This document shows, one piece after another, positions 33,409-42,778 of a DNA stretch of 64,000 nucleotides. Within the stretch, counting starts at the first letter, position 1. The number at the start of each line of letters is the position of its first letter. The notes under the pieces were generated by a model, which had not been told where the DNA came from, did no database searches, and saw only the letters and a program-made list of their open reading frames with translations. This DNA comes from Morganella morganii H1r (lineage in GTDB: Bacteria; Pseudomonadota; Gammaproteobacteria; Enterobacterales; Enterobacteriaceae). The position numbers and the translations under genes are program-made. The DNA lies in the NCBI RefSeq assembly GCF_000633515.1, contig NZ_AYMP01000010.1, positions 186,001 to 250,000 on the forward strand, written 5' to 3'.

Positions 33409-34635
33409 TTACTGTTGGCTGAGGAGCGATTCCAGGGCGTTATAGAGTGCGGTGGCACTCTTCTCATAACCCGGGCCGGAGAGATGGACTTTGTCCGGCC
33501 GTGCGAGATCACGCAGCACCCAGCTGTTGATTGCACAATCCCCTCCCATGAACTGCTGCCAGTCCCAGTAGAGTAAGCCTTCACTTTTTGCAACAGACTG
33601 CTGGATCCGTATCACATTGTGCAGATTGGCAGGTTGTTGTGAGCGGCAGTCAGGTGCGGTTTTGTTCTTGATACTGTCGCCCGGGCCGACCAGCAGGATC
33701 ACCGCGTCCGGCATGGTGCTGCGGATGCTGCGCACGGCATTGGTCAGCTGCTGACGGTAGAGATCCAAATCCAGCGTGTCATTAAAGGCTTCATTGGTGC
33801 CGTAAGCCAGGATCACCATTTCCGGATCGGTCTGCGCCAGGGTATTCACCCACTGCGGCAGCCATTTTTCCGTCATGGCAATTGTCGCGCCGTTGATACC
33901 GACAGACGAGAGCATCACGCCCGGATGGTTGCGGGTGATAAACCAGCCGCCGATATTCAGCGGGCTCTGTTCGTTCGCCGTGATCTCTGCCGGGAAGGTC
34001 ACCGGCACACTGTCAGAAAAACGCCACGCGGAGGACGGTGCCAGGTTCAGCGTGCCGCCTTTGCCGCCGCGTACCGCAACGGAGGCAGGATAACCGGTCT
34101 GGTACAGCACCTGCATATCATACTGATAAGAGGACGGGTTACGCTCTTTCATCGTCAGGGTGCTGTGTGAGGTCAGCGGCGAAATAATAAAGCCGCCCAG
34201 CGGGAAATTCGGTGCATCATCTTTGCGGCTGGTCAGGAATGACCACTGTTTTTTCGGCTCGGTGAAGACAAAGTTTGCCGTACGCTGTCCGGCGATAATG
34301 CTCGGCGGCACAAAGCCGATCCCCGCATTGCCGTAACGCGCCTGGAATTTGTCACGCAGCGTGCCGGAGAAAAAATCCGCTGCGGTGTGAGAATCTCCAA
34401 TCTGGACAATATGAACACGCGCAGACGGATCCCGCAGGCGGTGTGCCAGGCGGCTGAGGTTCGGATCGCCGTAGTTGGTCAGATCATTGCGCGACACCGG
34501 CGGTGGTGTCTGCGGCTGTATCCACTGTTTATCCGAATCGTTCTGGCAGGAGAGCAGGGAAAGCGCTGCGGCAAACAGGGCTATCGCACCGGCCGGTTTA
34601 AGGTGCCACGACGGGCGTTTTTGTTGTTTCATCAT
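33409..34635 (-). CDS. ape1: SGNH-hydrolase lipoprotein, probable peptidoglycan O-acetyl esterase (Ape1-like)
   Basis: 408-aa SGNH/GDSL esterase with a lipoprotein signal ending LLSC near residue 30. Catalytic blocks: HIVQIGDSHTAADFFSGTL (Ser nucleophile), LAYGTNEAFND (oxyanion Asn), and PDKVHLSGPGYEKSA (Asp-x-x-His). An intervening beta-rich segment fits the insertion of Ape1. Ape1 removes O-acetyl groups from MurNAc so that lytic transglycosylases can act. The gene follows MBOAT and SGNH genes in the patA-patB-ape1 order known from Neisseria and Proteeae. The start is one of two consecutive ATG codons (34635/34632), overlapping the patB end; the ORF extends further upstream without support. 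Confidence 0.7.
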   Translation of the reverse strand: MMKQQKRPSWHLKPAGAIALFAAALSLLSCQNDSDKQWIQPQTPPPVSRNDLTNYGDPNLSRLAHRLRDPSARVHIVQIGDSHTAADFFSGTLRDKFQARYGNAGIGFVPPSIIAGQRTANFVFTEPKKQWSFLTSRKDDAPNFPLGGFIISPLTSHSTLTMKERNPSSYQYDMQVLYQTGYPASVAVRGGKGGTLNLAPSSAWRFSDSVPVTFPAEITANEQSPLNIGGWFITRNHPGVMLSSVGINGATIAMTEKWLPQWVNTLAQTDPEMVILAYGTNEAFNDTLDLDLYRQQLTNAVRSIRSTMPDAVILLVGPGDSIKNKTAPDCRSQQPANLHNVIRIQQSVAKSEGLLYWDWQQFMGGDCAINSWVLRDLARPDKVHLSGPGYEKSATALYNALESLLSQQ

Positions 34636-35788
34636 GTAGTTCTGTTTTTTCCTGCGCCGCCGGGGTTTCCTCCGGCGCAGCATTAAATTTAATCAGATCA
34701 AATACCGTGTCAGCGATGGCTTTCTGACCTTTGTAGGTAAAGTGAATACCGTCGCCGCTGCGCAGCTTGATAGTGCTGCTGCCGTCACCGGGGTAATCTG
34801 AATAGATCTTATCCTGATATTTGAAAATGGTATTCGCGGATAACCAGATTTCACCGGCATTATTAATTTCCGACTGATAGATCCCGCTCAGATAGTGTAC
34901 ACCACCTGACAGCTTGTCTTTGCGCATATTCGGCGGTCCTATCCAGATGACGTCCACATCCTGTATCCGGGCCGTTAACAGAATATCCTGAATCCGTTTA
35001 CGATACTGCGCCTCCCACTCCGGCGACATAAAGCGCAGATAGCGCCCGCCGCCTTCCGGCGGCATGTCCCACGGGTCATTCGGGCCGAGGAAAACCACCA
35101 TCAGGCGGATATCCGGGTTGGCGGCCAGCGTGGTTTTGATAGTCTCCGGCCAGTTGAAAAACTTCGGATACGTCAGACCGGTACTCTGCTTGCTGAGGTT
35201 GATGCTTTCAATACCGTAGGTTTTGGCCAGACGGGATTGTAACACAGGCGCAACCCCCTGCATGAGGGAATCGCCGACGAAGAAAACTTTATCTCCGGCT
35301 TCCAGAGCAATTCGTGATTTCGGTACTTTTTTCGTCAGTATGTGTTCTGCAATCTGTTCCGGATTCAGCTTCAGTACCGGACTGCCGGTTGCCGGACGTT
35401 CCCGGTTCAGCAGTTCAGGGAAGGTCACAGACAGCGCGGCAGCCGGATAACGGTAGCCGTTGATAAAATGCAGCCCGACCTGAAACTCCTCCGGAAACGC
35501 GGTATTGCCCGGAACAGCCTCTTCCGTTTCCTCAACGATATGGTTGCCCTGTGCATAGGTCCACAATGTCTCTCCGGCCGCCACCACGCCTTCCTGAAGG
35601 TAACCCCCGAGATCCCATCCGTAATGCCCCTCCAGCTTCGCCCACGGCGCAGGCTGGTGGTAAGTCTGTTCCCAGTACCGGGCCAGCGGGTTCTGGTTCA
35701 GCCAGACCAGCGCCACAGCTGCTGTCAGCACAATAAAGACGACCTTCAGTGCCCGTTCGAGATTTTCGGTAAAATCAAAAATTCGCAT
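34598..35788 (-). CDS. patB: DUF459/SGNH-type O-acetyltransferase, probable PatB
   Basis: 396-aa protein with one N-terminal membrane anchor (~13-30) and a periplasmic SGNH domain. Ser block VFFVGDSLMQGVAP near residue 165, FLGPNDPWDMP near 230, and catalytic Asp/His in DGIHFTYKGQ near 358. PatB takes acetyl groups moved across the membrane by the MBOAT partner and places them on peptidoglycan MurNAc. It overlaps patA by 14 bp. Acetylation of another surface glycan remains possible, since the acceptor cannot be read from the sequence. Confidence 0.7.
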   Translation of the reverse strand: MRIFDFTENLERALKVVFIVLTAAVALVWLNQNPLARYWEQTYHQPAPWAKLEGHYGWDLGGYLQEGVVAAGETLWTYAQGNHIVEETEEAVPGNTAFPEEFQVGLHFINGYRYPAAALSVTFPELLNRERPATGSPVLKLNPEQIAEHILTKKVPKSRIALEAGDKVFFVGDSLMQGVAPVLQSRLAKTYGIESINLSKQSTGLTYPKFFNWPETIKTTLAANPDIRLMVVFLGPNDPWDMPPEGGGRYLRFMSPEWEAQYRKRIQDILLTARIQDVDVIWIGPPNMRKDKLSGGVHYLSGIYQSEINNAGEIWLSANTIFKYQDKIYSDYPGDGSSTIKLRSGDGIHFTYKGQKAIADTVFDLIKFNAAPEETPAAQEKTELHDETTKTPVVAP

Positions 35789-37193
35789 AGATAAAACCCG
35801 GCATGCCTGAAGGAGAGAAAATAAAGACCAGCGTCATAAAGAGTGCCAGCGGTAAAGGATACCAGAACCACGGGATCCGCCGGTAATAGTGTCCGGCGCG
35901 GTGATACAGACTGACACACTGCGGATAAATAAACAGCAGCAGCCAGAAGGCGATAATCAGCGGCGCACTGGTCATGACAGAGGCAATAAAGCCGTCAGCG
36001 GTCAGTTGTGTCAGCATGGTGACGGCATCACTGAGCGTGGCGCTGCGGAAGAAAATCCAGGTCAGGCAGAGTATATGAAAGGTGAAAATCCGGGCGATCC
36101 AGACCCCGGTTTTCTGCCACAGTGTCTCTGCAGGGTCAGTACGCGGCGGCAGCAGTTTGTGTTTGATATTCATCAGCACAATCCCCAGTCCGTGCAGTGC
36201 ACCCCAGATGATAAACGGCAGCCCGGCACCGTGCCAGATCCCGGAAATCACCATGGCGATAAAGGCGTTGAGGTTCATCCGCAGCCAGCCCTTGCGGTTA
36301 CCGCCGAGCGGGATATAAATATAATCACGGATAAAGGTAGACAGACTGATGTGCCAGCGTGCCCAGAACTCTTTGAGGTTGGTGGCAAGGTACGGCGCAT
36401 TGAAGTTAAGCGGTACCCTGAAACCGATCAGCATGGCAATCCCGGTGACCAGGTTGGTGTAACCGGAGAAGTTGAAATAGATATTCCAGGCATAGGCGTA
36501 CACCGCCACCAGAATCTCCCCGGCGCTGTAATTGACCGGCGAACTGAAGACCGGATTGGCGAAGTTTTCTGACAGATAAGCACTGAATAAAAACAGTTTC
36601 ACCATCGCCAGGATGATCAGTAACAGGGCTTTTTTGTAATCAATAATTTCCCGTGAGATTGCCTGTATTTGCGGCATGAATGCTTTGGCGCGGTTTATCG
36701 GGCCGGCGACAATGCTCGGGAAGAAGCAGAGATAGAGCACCACATCCAAAAAGGGGGCTTTTTCAATCTCTTTGCGGCAGACCGACACCACATAACTGAC
36801 GGAATGGAAAGCGTAGAAGGATAAGCCCAGCGGCGCCAGTACCGAAAGCACCGGCAGCTCAGCCTCCACACCAGCCTGCAGCAGCGCACTTTGCAGTGAT
36901 TCCTGCATAAACCCGTAGTATTTGAACACCGTAAAACAGCCGATAATCCCTGCTGCCAGCAGGGTGTATACCGCGCGGGCGGACAGGCGGCTGCTCAGAA
37001 CATTTGTCAGCAGATAAATAAACAGGGTATACCCGGCCAGCACATACGCGAAGCTTGCCTGAAATGAGAAAACAAACAGATAACTCGCCGTAATTAAAAG
37101 GATATTCTGTAAACGGGTCTTTTTTTGACAGAGCCAGTAAACCAGAAAAAAGGCAGTAAAGGAGGCAAGAAATTCAAATGAAAAGAAATTCAT
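35775..37193 (-). CDS. patA: MBOAT-family acyltransferase, probable peptidoglycan O-acetyltransferase PatA (AlgI-like)
   Basis: 472-aa polytopic membrane protein of the membrane-bound O-acyltransferase family that carries acetyl groups to the periplasm. Family marks: LSFYAFHSVSYVVSVCRKEI near residue 125, FFPSIVAGPINRA, WARWHISLSTFIRDYIYIPLGG near 285, and the active-site His in ISGIWHGAGLPFIIWGALHG near 320. First gene of a three-gene minus-strand operon. AlgI, PatA and cellulose-acetylation WssH proteins look alike; the adjacent PatB- and Ape1-like genes and a glucosaminidase favour peptidoglycan. Confidence 0.75.
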   Translation of the reverse strand: MNFFSFEFLASFTAFFLVYWLCQKKTRLQNILLITASYLFVFSFQASFAYVLAGYTLFIYLLTNVLSSRLSARAVYTLLAAGIIGCFTVFKYYGFMQESLQSALLQAGVEAELPVLSVLAPLGLSFYAFHSVSYVVSVCRKEIEKAPFLDVVLYLCFFPSIVAGPINRAKAFMPQIQAISREIIDYKKALLLIILAMVKLFLFSAYLSENFANPVFSSPVNYSAGEILVAVYAYAWNIYFNFSGYTNLVTGIAMLIGFRVPLNFNAPYLATNLKEFWARWHISLSTFIRDYIYIPLGGNRKGWLRMNLNAFIAMVISGIWHGAGLPFIIWGALHGLGIVLMNIKHKLLPPRTDPAETLWQKTGVWIARIFTFHILCLTWIFFRSATLSDAVTMLTQLTADGFIASVMTSAPLIIAFWLLLFIYPQCVSLYHRAGHYYRRIPWFWYPLPLALFMTLVFIFSPSGMPGFIYANF

Positions 37194-37291
37194 ATCAGGC
37201 TCTGTGCAGGCTTGTTGGGAATATCATAATTAGCGTGATGAGTATAATATAAGTTATCAACCACGATTCAATAAGAATGATGATAAGCCAT

Positions 37292-37328
37292 AAAAAAACC
37301 CGCGTAATCTTCAGATTAGTGCGGGTTT
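37292..37328 (-). terminator. terminator of the glucosaminidase gene
   Basis: AAACCCGC (37296-37303) pairs with GCGGGTTT (37321-37328), extended by TAATC/GATTA. On the minus strand the stem is followed by TTTTTTT. Confidence 0.85.
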
Positions 37329-37356
37329 CCGGTGTCTGCCACAGTGAACAGAACGA

Positions 37357-38148
37357 TTAGGTGTTTTGGGCGACCTTCTGTGCCGATGTGATCAGTGTTT
37401 TGTTACTGTCATACATCTGGCGGAGGTAACGGTTATAGGCATCTCCCTTTTGCGAATAACCTTCCAGCTGACTGATAAGTTCCGGTGTACTCAGTGAGTC
37501 ATCATCACCCAGACGCTGTTTTGCCCTTTCTGAACGCAGTGAATTATAAGCACGGTGCGTATTCAGATTTTTCATGTAGGACGTGACACTATCCTCAATA
37601 GTGTTGTATGCGTAGTAGCCCTTAACCTGTCCGGCTTTGGCACTACAGCCCCGTCCGCAACGCATACCAAAAAGGTTGTTGTTGGACTGAGCCAGTTTTG
37701 ATGTTCCCCAGCCTGACTCGGTTGCCGCCTGTGTGGCAACGAAGTGGGTGGGCAGGATATCGACACGGCTCAGCAGCGCGTTCCAGTCGGTGCGCTTAGG
37801 CGAGCTGCATGTCATATCATAGCTCCGGCAAAGCTTTCCGAGCTTTGCAATATCACTCTGTGACCAGTGTTTGGCATTCCGGCGTTCCAGTAACCAGGTG
37901 CGGTCATTCATGATTTCGCGATTCACTTTGTCAATCGCGGGGACAATGGCATTTAAAAACGCTTTCTTACGGGGTGTACCTGACGCGTATTTTTTCAAAT
38001 CAGGCAGCGTTTTTTGTAACTGCTGCGTGTTTTGATGCGAATACGGCAAGCTTGTCGTGGTACTGGTTGAGGCAAAGCCTGAACCGGTAAAGAATAGTAA
38101 AATCAAGAAAGCGAAGACTGCATTTGTCCTCATCGAAAGAGAGGGCAT
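37357..38148 (-). CDS. Bax-type glucosaminidase domain protein
   Basis: 263-aa exported protein with signal peptide (to about residue 26, GSGFA). The glucosaminidase/lysozyme-like core reads LPTHFVATQAATESGWGTSKLA near residue 150, with the catalytic Glu in TESGWG and NNNLFGMRCGRGC after it. Bax family members (~270 aa) cleave or bind the glycan strand of peptidoglycan. It sits beside the probable peptidoglycan O-acetylation operon on the same strand, but the 163-bp gap and terminator make it a separate transcript. ATG 38148 has AGGAAAA upstream. The 298 bp on its 5' side up to the fimbrial genes hold no gene or clear motif. Confidence 0.83.
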   Translation of the reverse strand: MPSLSMRTNAVFAFLILLFFTGSGFASTSTTTSLPYSHQNTQQLQKTLPDLKKYASGTPRKKAFLNAIVPAIDKVNREIMNDRTWLLERRNAKHWSQSDIAKLGKLCRSYDMTCSSPKRTDWNALLSRVDILPTHFVATQAATESGWGTSKLAQSNNNLFGMRCGRGCSAKAGQVKGYYAYNTIEDSVTSYMKNLNTHRAYNSLRSERAKQRLGDDDSLSTPELISQLEGYSQKGDAYNRYLRQMYDSNKTLITSAQKVAQNT

Positions 38149-38446
38149 TGCTTTTTCCTCGTTTTATTGTCTGAACAAAAATCGAACGAATACTAGCAAA
38201 ATATAAAAACCAAGGCCAGCCTTATTATCCATCGTTTAATATTAATCGGGTATGTTTTGGCAGGATAAAATTCTGTTTTTTGATTTTATGTATGACTATT
38301 AGTAAGTTAAAACGGACATTAAACGATAACGGATTTCAGCAAAAATGGCGGAATTATCCGGAAAATTAATGTTTTTCACGCGGTGACCGGCCATTTTTTC
38401 CCTTTTTTCTGCGGTTTTTACCGGTCATGTTTATCCGGATTTGCCC

Positions 38447-39514
38447 TCAGTAGTACTCGAAATTGAGGATTGCCGTGGTATTGATGCGGCCGGCACTGAG
38501 CCGGGCAGCATCATACACATAGTAGTAAGCCCAGAGACTGAAGCCGTTGTTTACTTCAATAAATTTGTCCTTTCCCCATTCAAACAGATAGGAATCAGCG
38601 CGCGGCTGCTGTCCCGGCGGATTGATGACCAGCGCACTGTTGTCATTGGTATCCGCATAACGACCGACCCGGATCCCGACTCCCTGAGCTGCACCCTGTG
38701 AGGTATCAACGAGGGTTTTCATATCCCGCAGCCAGACCTGATTGCTGGCCAGATAGGCTCTTACCGGACGGCTGGCGCGGCCGTTCAGGCGATCCCGGCA
38801 GGAGATATCCAGATAAAAGCGGGTCATCCCGGCGGTTTTGTTACGTACCAGCTGCGCTCTGTCCACCTGCGGCAGTTCGACTAATAAATCTGCGTTATCA
38901 AAGGTACAGGTGGTTTCACGCGGCTGATAAATGACATCCAGCGGCTGCAGGAACAGATCTTCATTGTGCTCCGGCCAGTGCCCGCCCAGCAGATAGGTGA
39001 GGATATCCAGCCCGAGACGGATAAAAAACTGAAAGATCCCGACCCGTGTGGTGTCAGCGGCAATCACTGCGCCGTCAAAACGGTACTGACTGCCGGGTAC
39101 CGTCACATCACTGCGTGAGCCCTGCGGCATCACCCGCGCGCTGAGAGTAAAACGTGCCTGAAGGTTTCCCGCCGGATACGGATTTCGGCTGTAACCGAAT
39201 TTTTGGCTGCCGCCGGGCTGGAGGTCAATCACCCTGAACTCGACCGGATAACGCCCGTTCTGAAAACCGACCACCACGGAGCGTTTTTGCAGGTAAGAGG
39301 CGTTGGAGACACTGCTGCTGTAGCCGTTACAGCTGAATTCCCCGCTGTAGCGGGTATTTAAATAGAGCGTGGTTTCCGTCTGACGGTAAAAGGTTTCTGA
39401 CAGATCAGCCGTCAGCGGCGGTGCCTGTTTGTTACCGTCGTTGGTGCACTCCGCCTGTGCATAACCGGTGATCAGCATCAGCAGACCGGCAAATAAATGT
39501 GTTTTTCTGAGCAT
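38447..39514 (-). CDS. chaperone-usher fimbrial tip adhesin / minor subunit
   Basis: 355-aa exported protein with signal peptide (ending YAQA near residue 21). It is longer than a plain pilin, as expected for a two-domain adhesin: an N-terminal lectin-like region of ~180 residues, then a pilin domain beginning around TTCTFDNADLLVELPQV with a Cys pair and ending in the beta-strand ILNFEYY that chaperones recognise. It is the last gene of the four-gene minus-strand fimbrial operon. Chosen start ATG 39514 (GGAAAC site). The ligand is unknown. Confidence 0.78.
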   Translation of the reverse strand: MLRKTHLFAGLLMLITGYAQAECTNDGNKQAPPLTADLSETFYRQTETTLYLNTRYSGEFSCNGYSSSVSNASYLQKRSVVVGFQNGRYPVEFRVIDLQPGGSQKFGYSRNPYPAGNLQARFTLSARVMPQGSRSDVTVPGSQYRFDGAVIAADTTRVGIFQFFIRLGLDILTYLLGGHWPEHNEDLFLQPLDVIYQPRETTCTFDNADLLVELPQVDRAQLVRNKTAGMTRFYLDISCRDRLNGRASRPVRAYLASNQVWLRDMKTLVDTSQGAAQGVGIRVGRYADTNDNSALVINPPGQQPRADSYLFEWGKDKFIEVNNGFSLWAYYYVYDAARLSAGRINTTAILNFEYY

Positions 39515-39528
39515 CGGAGATGTTTCCT

Positions 39529-42021
39529 TTATTCTGCACAAGGCAGCGGCGCACTCTGCGGATCCGGTGTGAATGTGATGCGGCAGTAGCCGCTGCCGGT
39601 ATCCGTCAGACGGACATTGATCTGCGCCGGCCGTGTTTCGCTTCTTATATAAATGAGGCTGTTCTGACCGACATAGCCGATGCTGTTATTGTTCCCGTCA
39701 GTGACTTCTGTGCCGAACGGCAGCGGTTTACCGTTTTGGCGCACGGCATGCAGATAAAATTCCTGCCGGGTATCCGTTCTGAAGTTCACGAGTGTTACCG
39801 CCCCGGCATAAGGCACGATATCCTGTACATTGCCCAGCAGTTCTGCCGCATTTTCCGGTGCCTGTGAGGCATCCAGGATCAGCGCGTTTTTGCGGTAGGC
39901 GGACAGATACGGCACCAGAACCTGACCCTGTGTGTTGGTGGTGACATTGCGGTCATTGTTTACGATGGCATTGGCGGTGCCCGGCACATTCACTACCGCA
40001 AAGGTTTCCCCCGGCTGGTTTGCGGTGAGAATACCGCCGGACCAGGCCACCACGCTGCCGGTGGCACCGGCTCCCAGCTGGCGGTAACGGCCGGATTCAC
40101 TGTAAGAGGCATTCAGTGTCGCCGGGGCTGCCCGGTAAGCGGCGCTGGTGCTGAAGGTGGTGCCGCCGGACTGCTGATGCGCGGCATTGACGTTATAACT
40201 CAGCGCGTTGCTCTGCCCGGCGGTACCGCTCAGGCCGATATTGCTGCTCTGATAGCGGCCTTTTTCTGTCATGCTGTTTGCGGTCAGATACACCTTGTGC
40301 CCGGACAGCGTCAGCGGAACGGAGAGCGTCAGGTTTACCCGCGTTTCTTCATGATTACTGTCTGCCGGATTATTGCTGTCTTTGCTGTAACGGGTCCGGC
40401 CTGCGCTGAGAGTGTAATTGATATCCTGCCAGTTATTGGCATAACCCAGCTGATATTCGCGGGTGCTGCCCTGGCCGCCCCAGTAATCACGCAGCGTACC
40501 GGCGAGATAAACCGATCCGTAATCCGCACCGATCCGCTGGTTGATGTTGACATTAAAGGTACTGCGCTGGCGGTAACTCTGTGACTGCGGGGAGAGATCA
40601 CCGGTCAGAACCTGCCGGTTAAGCAGTTCCTGATACTGCACCGCATCCGTGAGGCTGAAATAACCGCTGGTGGAATAACGGTAAGCCGCCAGAGAAAAAT
40701 TGGTATTGGTCTGATGAATGAAACGGCTGTAGGCCACCTTGTAGCTCTCGCCCCGGTAACGCGGCATGTCCTGTCCGAACCGGGCATCGGAGTGCGTAAC
40801 ATCCACGGATAATGCGCCAATCGGCAGGTTAAACCCGCTGCCGAGCAGAAACGCCTGATAATTTTCCGCCGCAATCACACCGCCGTAGCCGGTCAGCGTG
40901 TTATTAATGCCGTACTGAAGATTCAGTTGTGCAAAATCCGGATGGTAAGCGGTATCTGTCAGACGGACTTCACCGGCATTCAGCTCATATTTAAAGAGGC
41001 CTTCTTTTAACATATTCGGGACGGCGGAGAAGGGCACCATAAAGCGGTTGATCTGCCCGTCCGCTTCATTCACTTCCACCTGCAAATCCCCGCCGGATCC
41101 GGTCGGAAGCAGGGAATCGACCACAAACGGACCGGGCGGAACACTCTGCTGCCAGATTAGCTGTGCATCCTGATAGATTCTGACCAGGGCGTTGGTCTGT
41201 GCCACACCGCGCACGACGGGAGAGAAGCCCTGCCAGGCATCGGGATACATGCGCATATCTGTTTTCAGGGTTGCGCCCCGGAAACGGACGGAATCGAACA
41301 GTTCGCTGGAGGTATAGCTGTCCCCGGCACGGAAATCCGATTTAATTGCCGGAAAACCGCGCTGAAGGTAACGGGTATTGGTATTCCATTGCGTGCTCTG
41401 TCCGCTGCTGTAGGTCACTGAGGATTGATCCCGCAGCTGCCAGCCCGCCAGATTCAGACCACTGTTCAGGGTCAGATACGCATTGTCGTTATCACTGCCG
41501 TCACGTTTATTGGCGGCGTGATAATAATTGGCGTTATAACTGACTATCGCGGCATTAATGCCCTGATCCCACCGCGACGGGTCGACATACCCTTTCAGAA
41601 CGGTATCCAGCATTGCCTGCGGCACATTCAGTGCCAGCTGAAATTGCCCGGTATTCAGGGTATAGCTGTCCGGCGGCACCAGACTGCTCAGTGCGACATA
41701 ACCGTGTTCATCTGCCTGCGGCGGCGGTGTGCTGTCACGCAGTCCCAGTTTCGGCACATCGTCCTGCGGGATCAGAATCGTGTGTCCGCTCTGTTGCAGA
41801 CGCAGCGGAAAACGCCCTTTCCATTCCCCGTTCACACTGATTTCAACGGTGTATTCACCGTCAGGCAGGGTGTCGTCGCGATCAAAGCGTGACAAATCCG
41901 CTTTGGCGGAATCGCCGTAAAGGAAGTTGGTGTTAAACCCGGCCCCGGCTGCCGGTGTGCTGAGCAGTACCGGCAACAATGAAATCAGGGCGGAAAAACG
42001 GCGGACAGGGCGCGGCATCAT
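39529..42021 (-). CDS. fimbrial outer-membrane usher (FimD family)
   Basis: 830-aa outer-membrane usher that threads chaperone-subunit complexes and assembles the fibre. Signal peptide to ~residue 26. The N-terminal domain begins FNTNFLYGDSAKADLSRF. Typical stretches are QGFSPVVRGVAQTNALVRIY at the plug region, PPGPFVVDSLLPTGSGGDLQ and the C-terminal LPFGTEVTDGNNNSIGYVGQ. It starts 8 bp after the chaperone stop and ends 14 bp before the adhesin start. Confidence 0.92.
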   Translation of the reverse strand: MMPRPVRRFSALISLLPVLLSTPAAGAGFNTNFLYGDSAKADLSRFDRDDTLPDGEYTVEISVNGEWKGRFPLRLQQSGHTILIPQDDVPKLGLRDSTPPPQADEHGYVALSSLVPPDSYTLNTGQFQLALNVPQAMLDTVLKGYVDPSRWDQGINAAIVSYNANYYHAANKRDGSDNDNAYLTLNSGLNLAGWQLRDQSSVTYSSGQSTQWNTNTRYLQRGFPAIKSDFRAGDSYTSSELFDSVRFRGATLKTDMRMYPDAWQGFSPVVRGVAQTNALVRIYQDAQLIWQQSVPPGPFVVDSLLPTGSGGDLQVEVNEADGQINRFMVPFSAVPNMLKEGLFKYELNAGEVRLTDTAYHPDFAQLNLQYGINNTLTGYGGVIAAENYQAFLLGSGFNLPIGALSVDVTHSDARFGQDMPRYRGESYKVAYSRFIHQTNTNFSLAAYRYSTSGYFSLTDAVQYQELLNRQVLTGDLSPQSQSYRQRSTFNVNINQRIGADYGSVYLAGTLRDYWGGQGSTREYQLGYANNWQDINYTLSAGRTRYSKDSNNPADSNHEETRVNLTLSVPLTLSGHKVYLTANSMTEKGRYQSSNIGLSGTAGQSNALSYNVNAAHQQSGGTTFSTSAAYRAAPATLNASYSESGRYRQLGAGATGSVVAWSGGILTANQPGETFAVVNVPGTANAIVNNDRNVTTNTQGQVLVPYLSAYRKNALILDASQAPENAAELLGNVQDIVPYAGAVTLVNFRTDTRQEFYLHAVRQNGKPLPFGTEVTDGNNNSIGYVGQNSLIYIRSETRPAQINVRLTDTGSGYCRITFTPDPQSAPLPCAE

Positions 42022-42029
42022 GCTGCTGT

Positions 42030-42728
42030 TCAGTTCAGGGACAGCGGATAGGTATTGATGGCACCGAAATCGTCGATCAGTGTCAGCGAATAGTGATTTC
42101 CGGCCGGTAATCCGGCTGCGGCAGGCAGCGTGAACTGAGAATAAGGGGCAATCATCGTGCCTTCTTCCGCCAGATCACGGCTGTTTGCGGTCCCTTTCAG
42201 GCCGAGAATATTAATATGATACGGAGAATCATTTTTCAGAATATAGTGCTGACCGTCACGGGTGAATGTCAGGCGGGTATGGGCTTTATCCGCACTCAAG
42301 GTCAGGCCGGACGGGCGGTAAAACAGTTTGATACGGGAGCGGATAGCAATCTGCATCATGTTTTTATCCGCACTGTTCTCCGGCAGCGGCGGAATATCCA
42401 GTAAATTCAGATAAAACAGGGACTCTCTGTCTGCCGGAAGCTGTACCGGCGTCATTTTCACCCGCAGCTGCTGACCATTTTTACCGTCGATTTTCACCAC
42501 CGGCGGTGTCAGAATAAACGGAACATTGGCGGTCTCCGGGGTGGAATCGGGGTTGCCGTCATCAATCCACGCCTGGACTAATGCCTGCTGTGTCCCGGTG
42601 TTAAATAATTGTACCGGAACCTCTTTGCTTCCCTGCGGATAAATAACACGGGTGGAGTTAATAATAACATTCGCCCGGCTGACAAATGTCACCGCCAATA
42701 ATAATAATGTTAAGATACTTTTTTTCAT
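42030..42728 (-). CDS. periplasmic fimbrial chaperone (PapD/FimC family)
   Basis: 232-aa periplasmic chaperone (signal peptide ending SRA). Donor-strand motifs: NVIINSTRVIYPQGSKEVPV with the strand A1, LPADRESLFYLNLLDIPP near 90, and the conserved Arg/Lys cleft in RSRIKLFYRP near 118. It caps subunits secreted from the same operon. The ATG at 42728 is preferred to a TTG 15 nt earlier. It is separated from the pilin gene by a terminator-like hairpin that would lower its expression relative to the major subunit. Confidence 0.9.
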   Translation of the reverse strand: MKKSILTLLLLAVTFVSRANVIINSTRVIYPQGSKEVPVQLFNTGTQQALVQAWIDDGNPDSTPETANVPFILTPPVVKIDGKNGQQLRVKMTPVQLPADRESLFYLNLLDIPPLPENSADKNMMQIAIRSRIKLFYRPSGLTLSADKAHTRLTFTRDGQHYILKNDSPYHINILGLKGTANSRDLAEEGTMIAPYSQFTLPAAAGLPAGNHYSLTLIDDFGAINTYPLSLN

Positions 42729-42741
42729 GATAGGTATTTTC

Positions 42742-42772
42742 AAAAATCAGGCCTCTGAATTAAAGAGGCCTG
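42742..42772 (-). terminator. attenuating hairpin between pilin and chaperone genes
   Basis: CAGGCCTCT (42748-42756) and AGAGGCCTG (42764-42772) make a perfect 9-bp stem, followed on the minus strand by ATTTTTG. It probably stops most transcripts after the major pilin gene and lets some through to chaperone and usher. Confidence 0.72.
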
Positions 42773-42778
42773 AAAATA

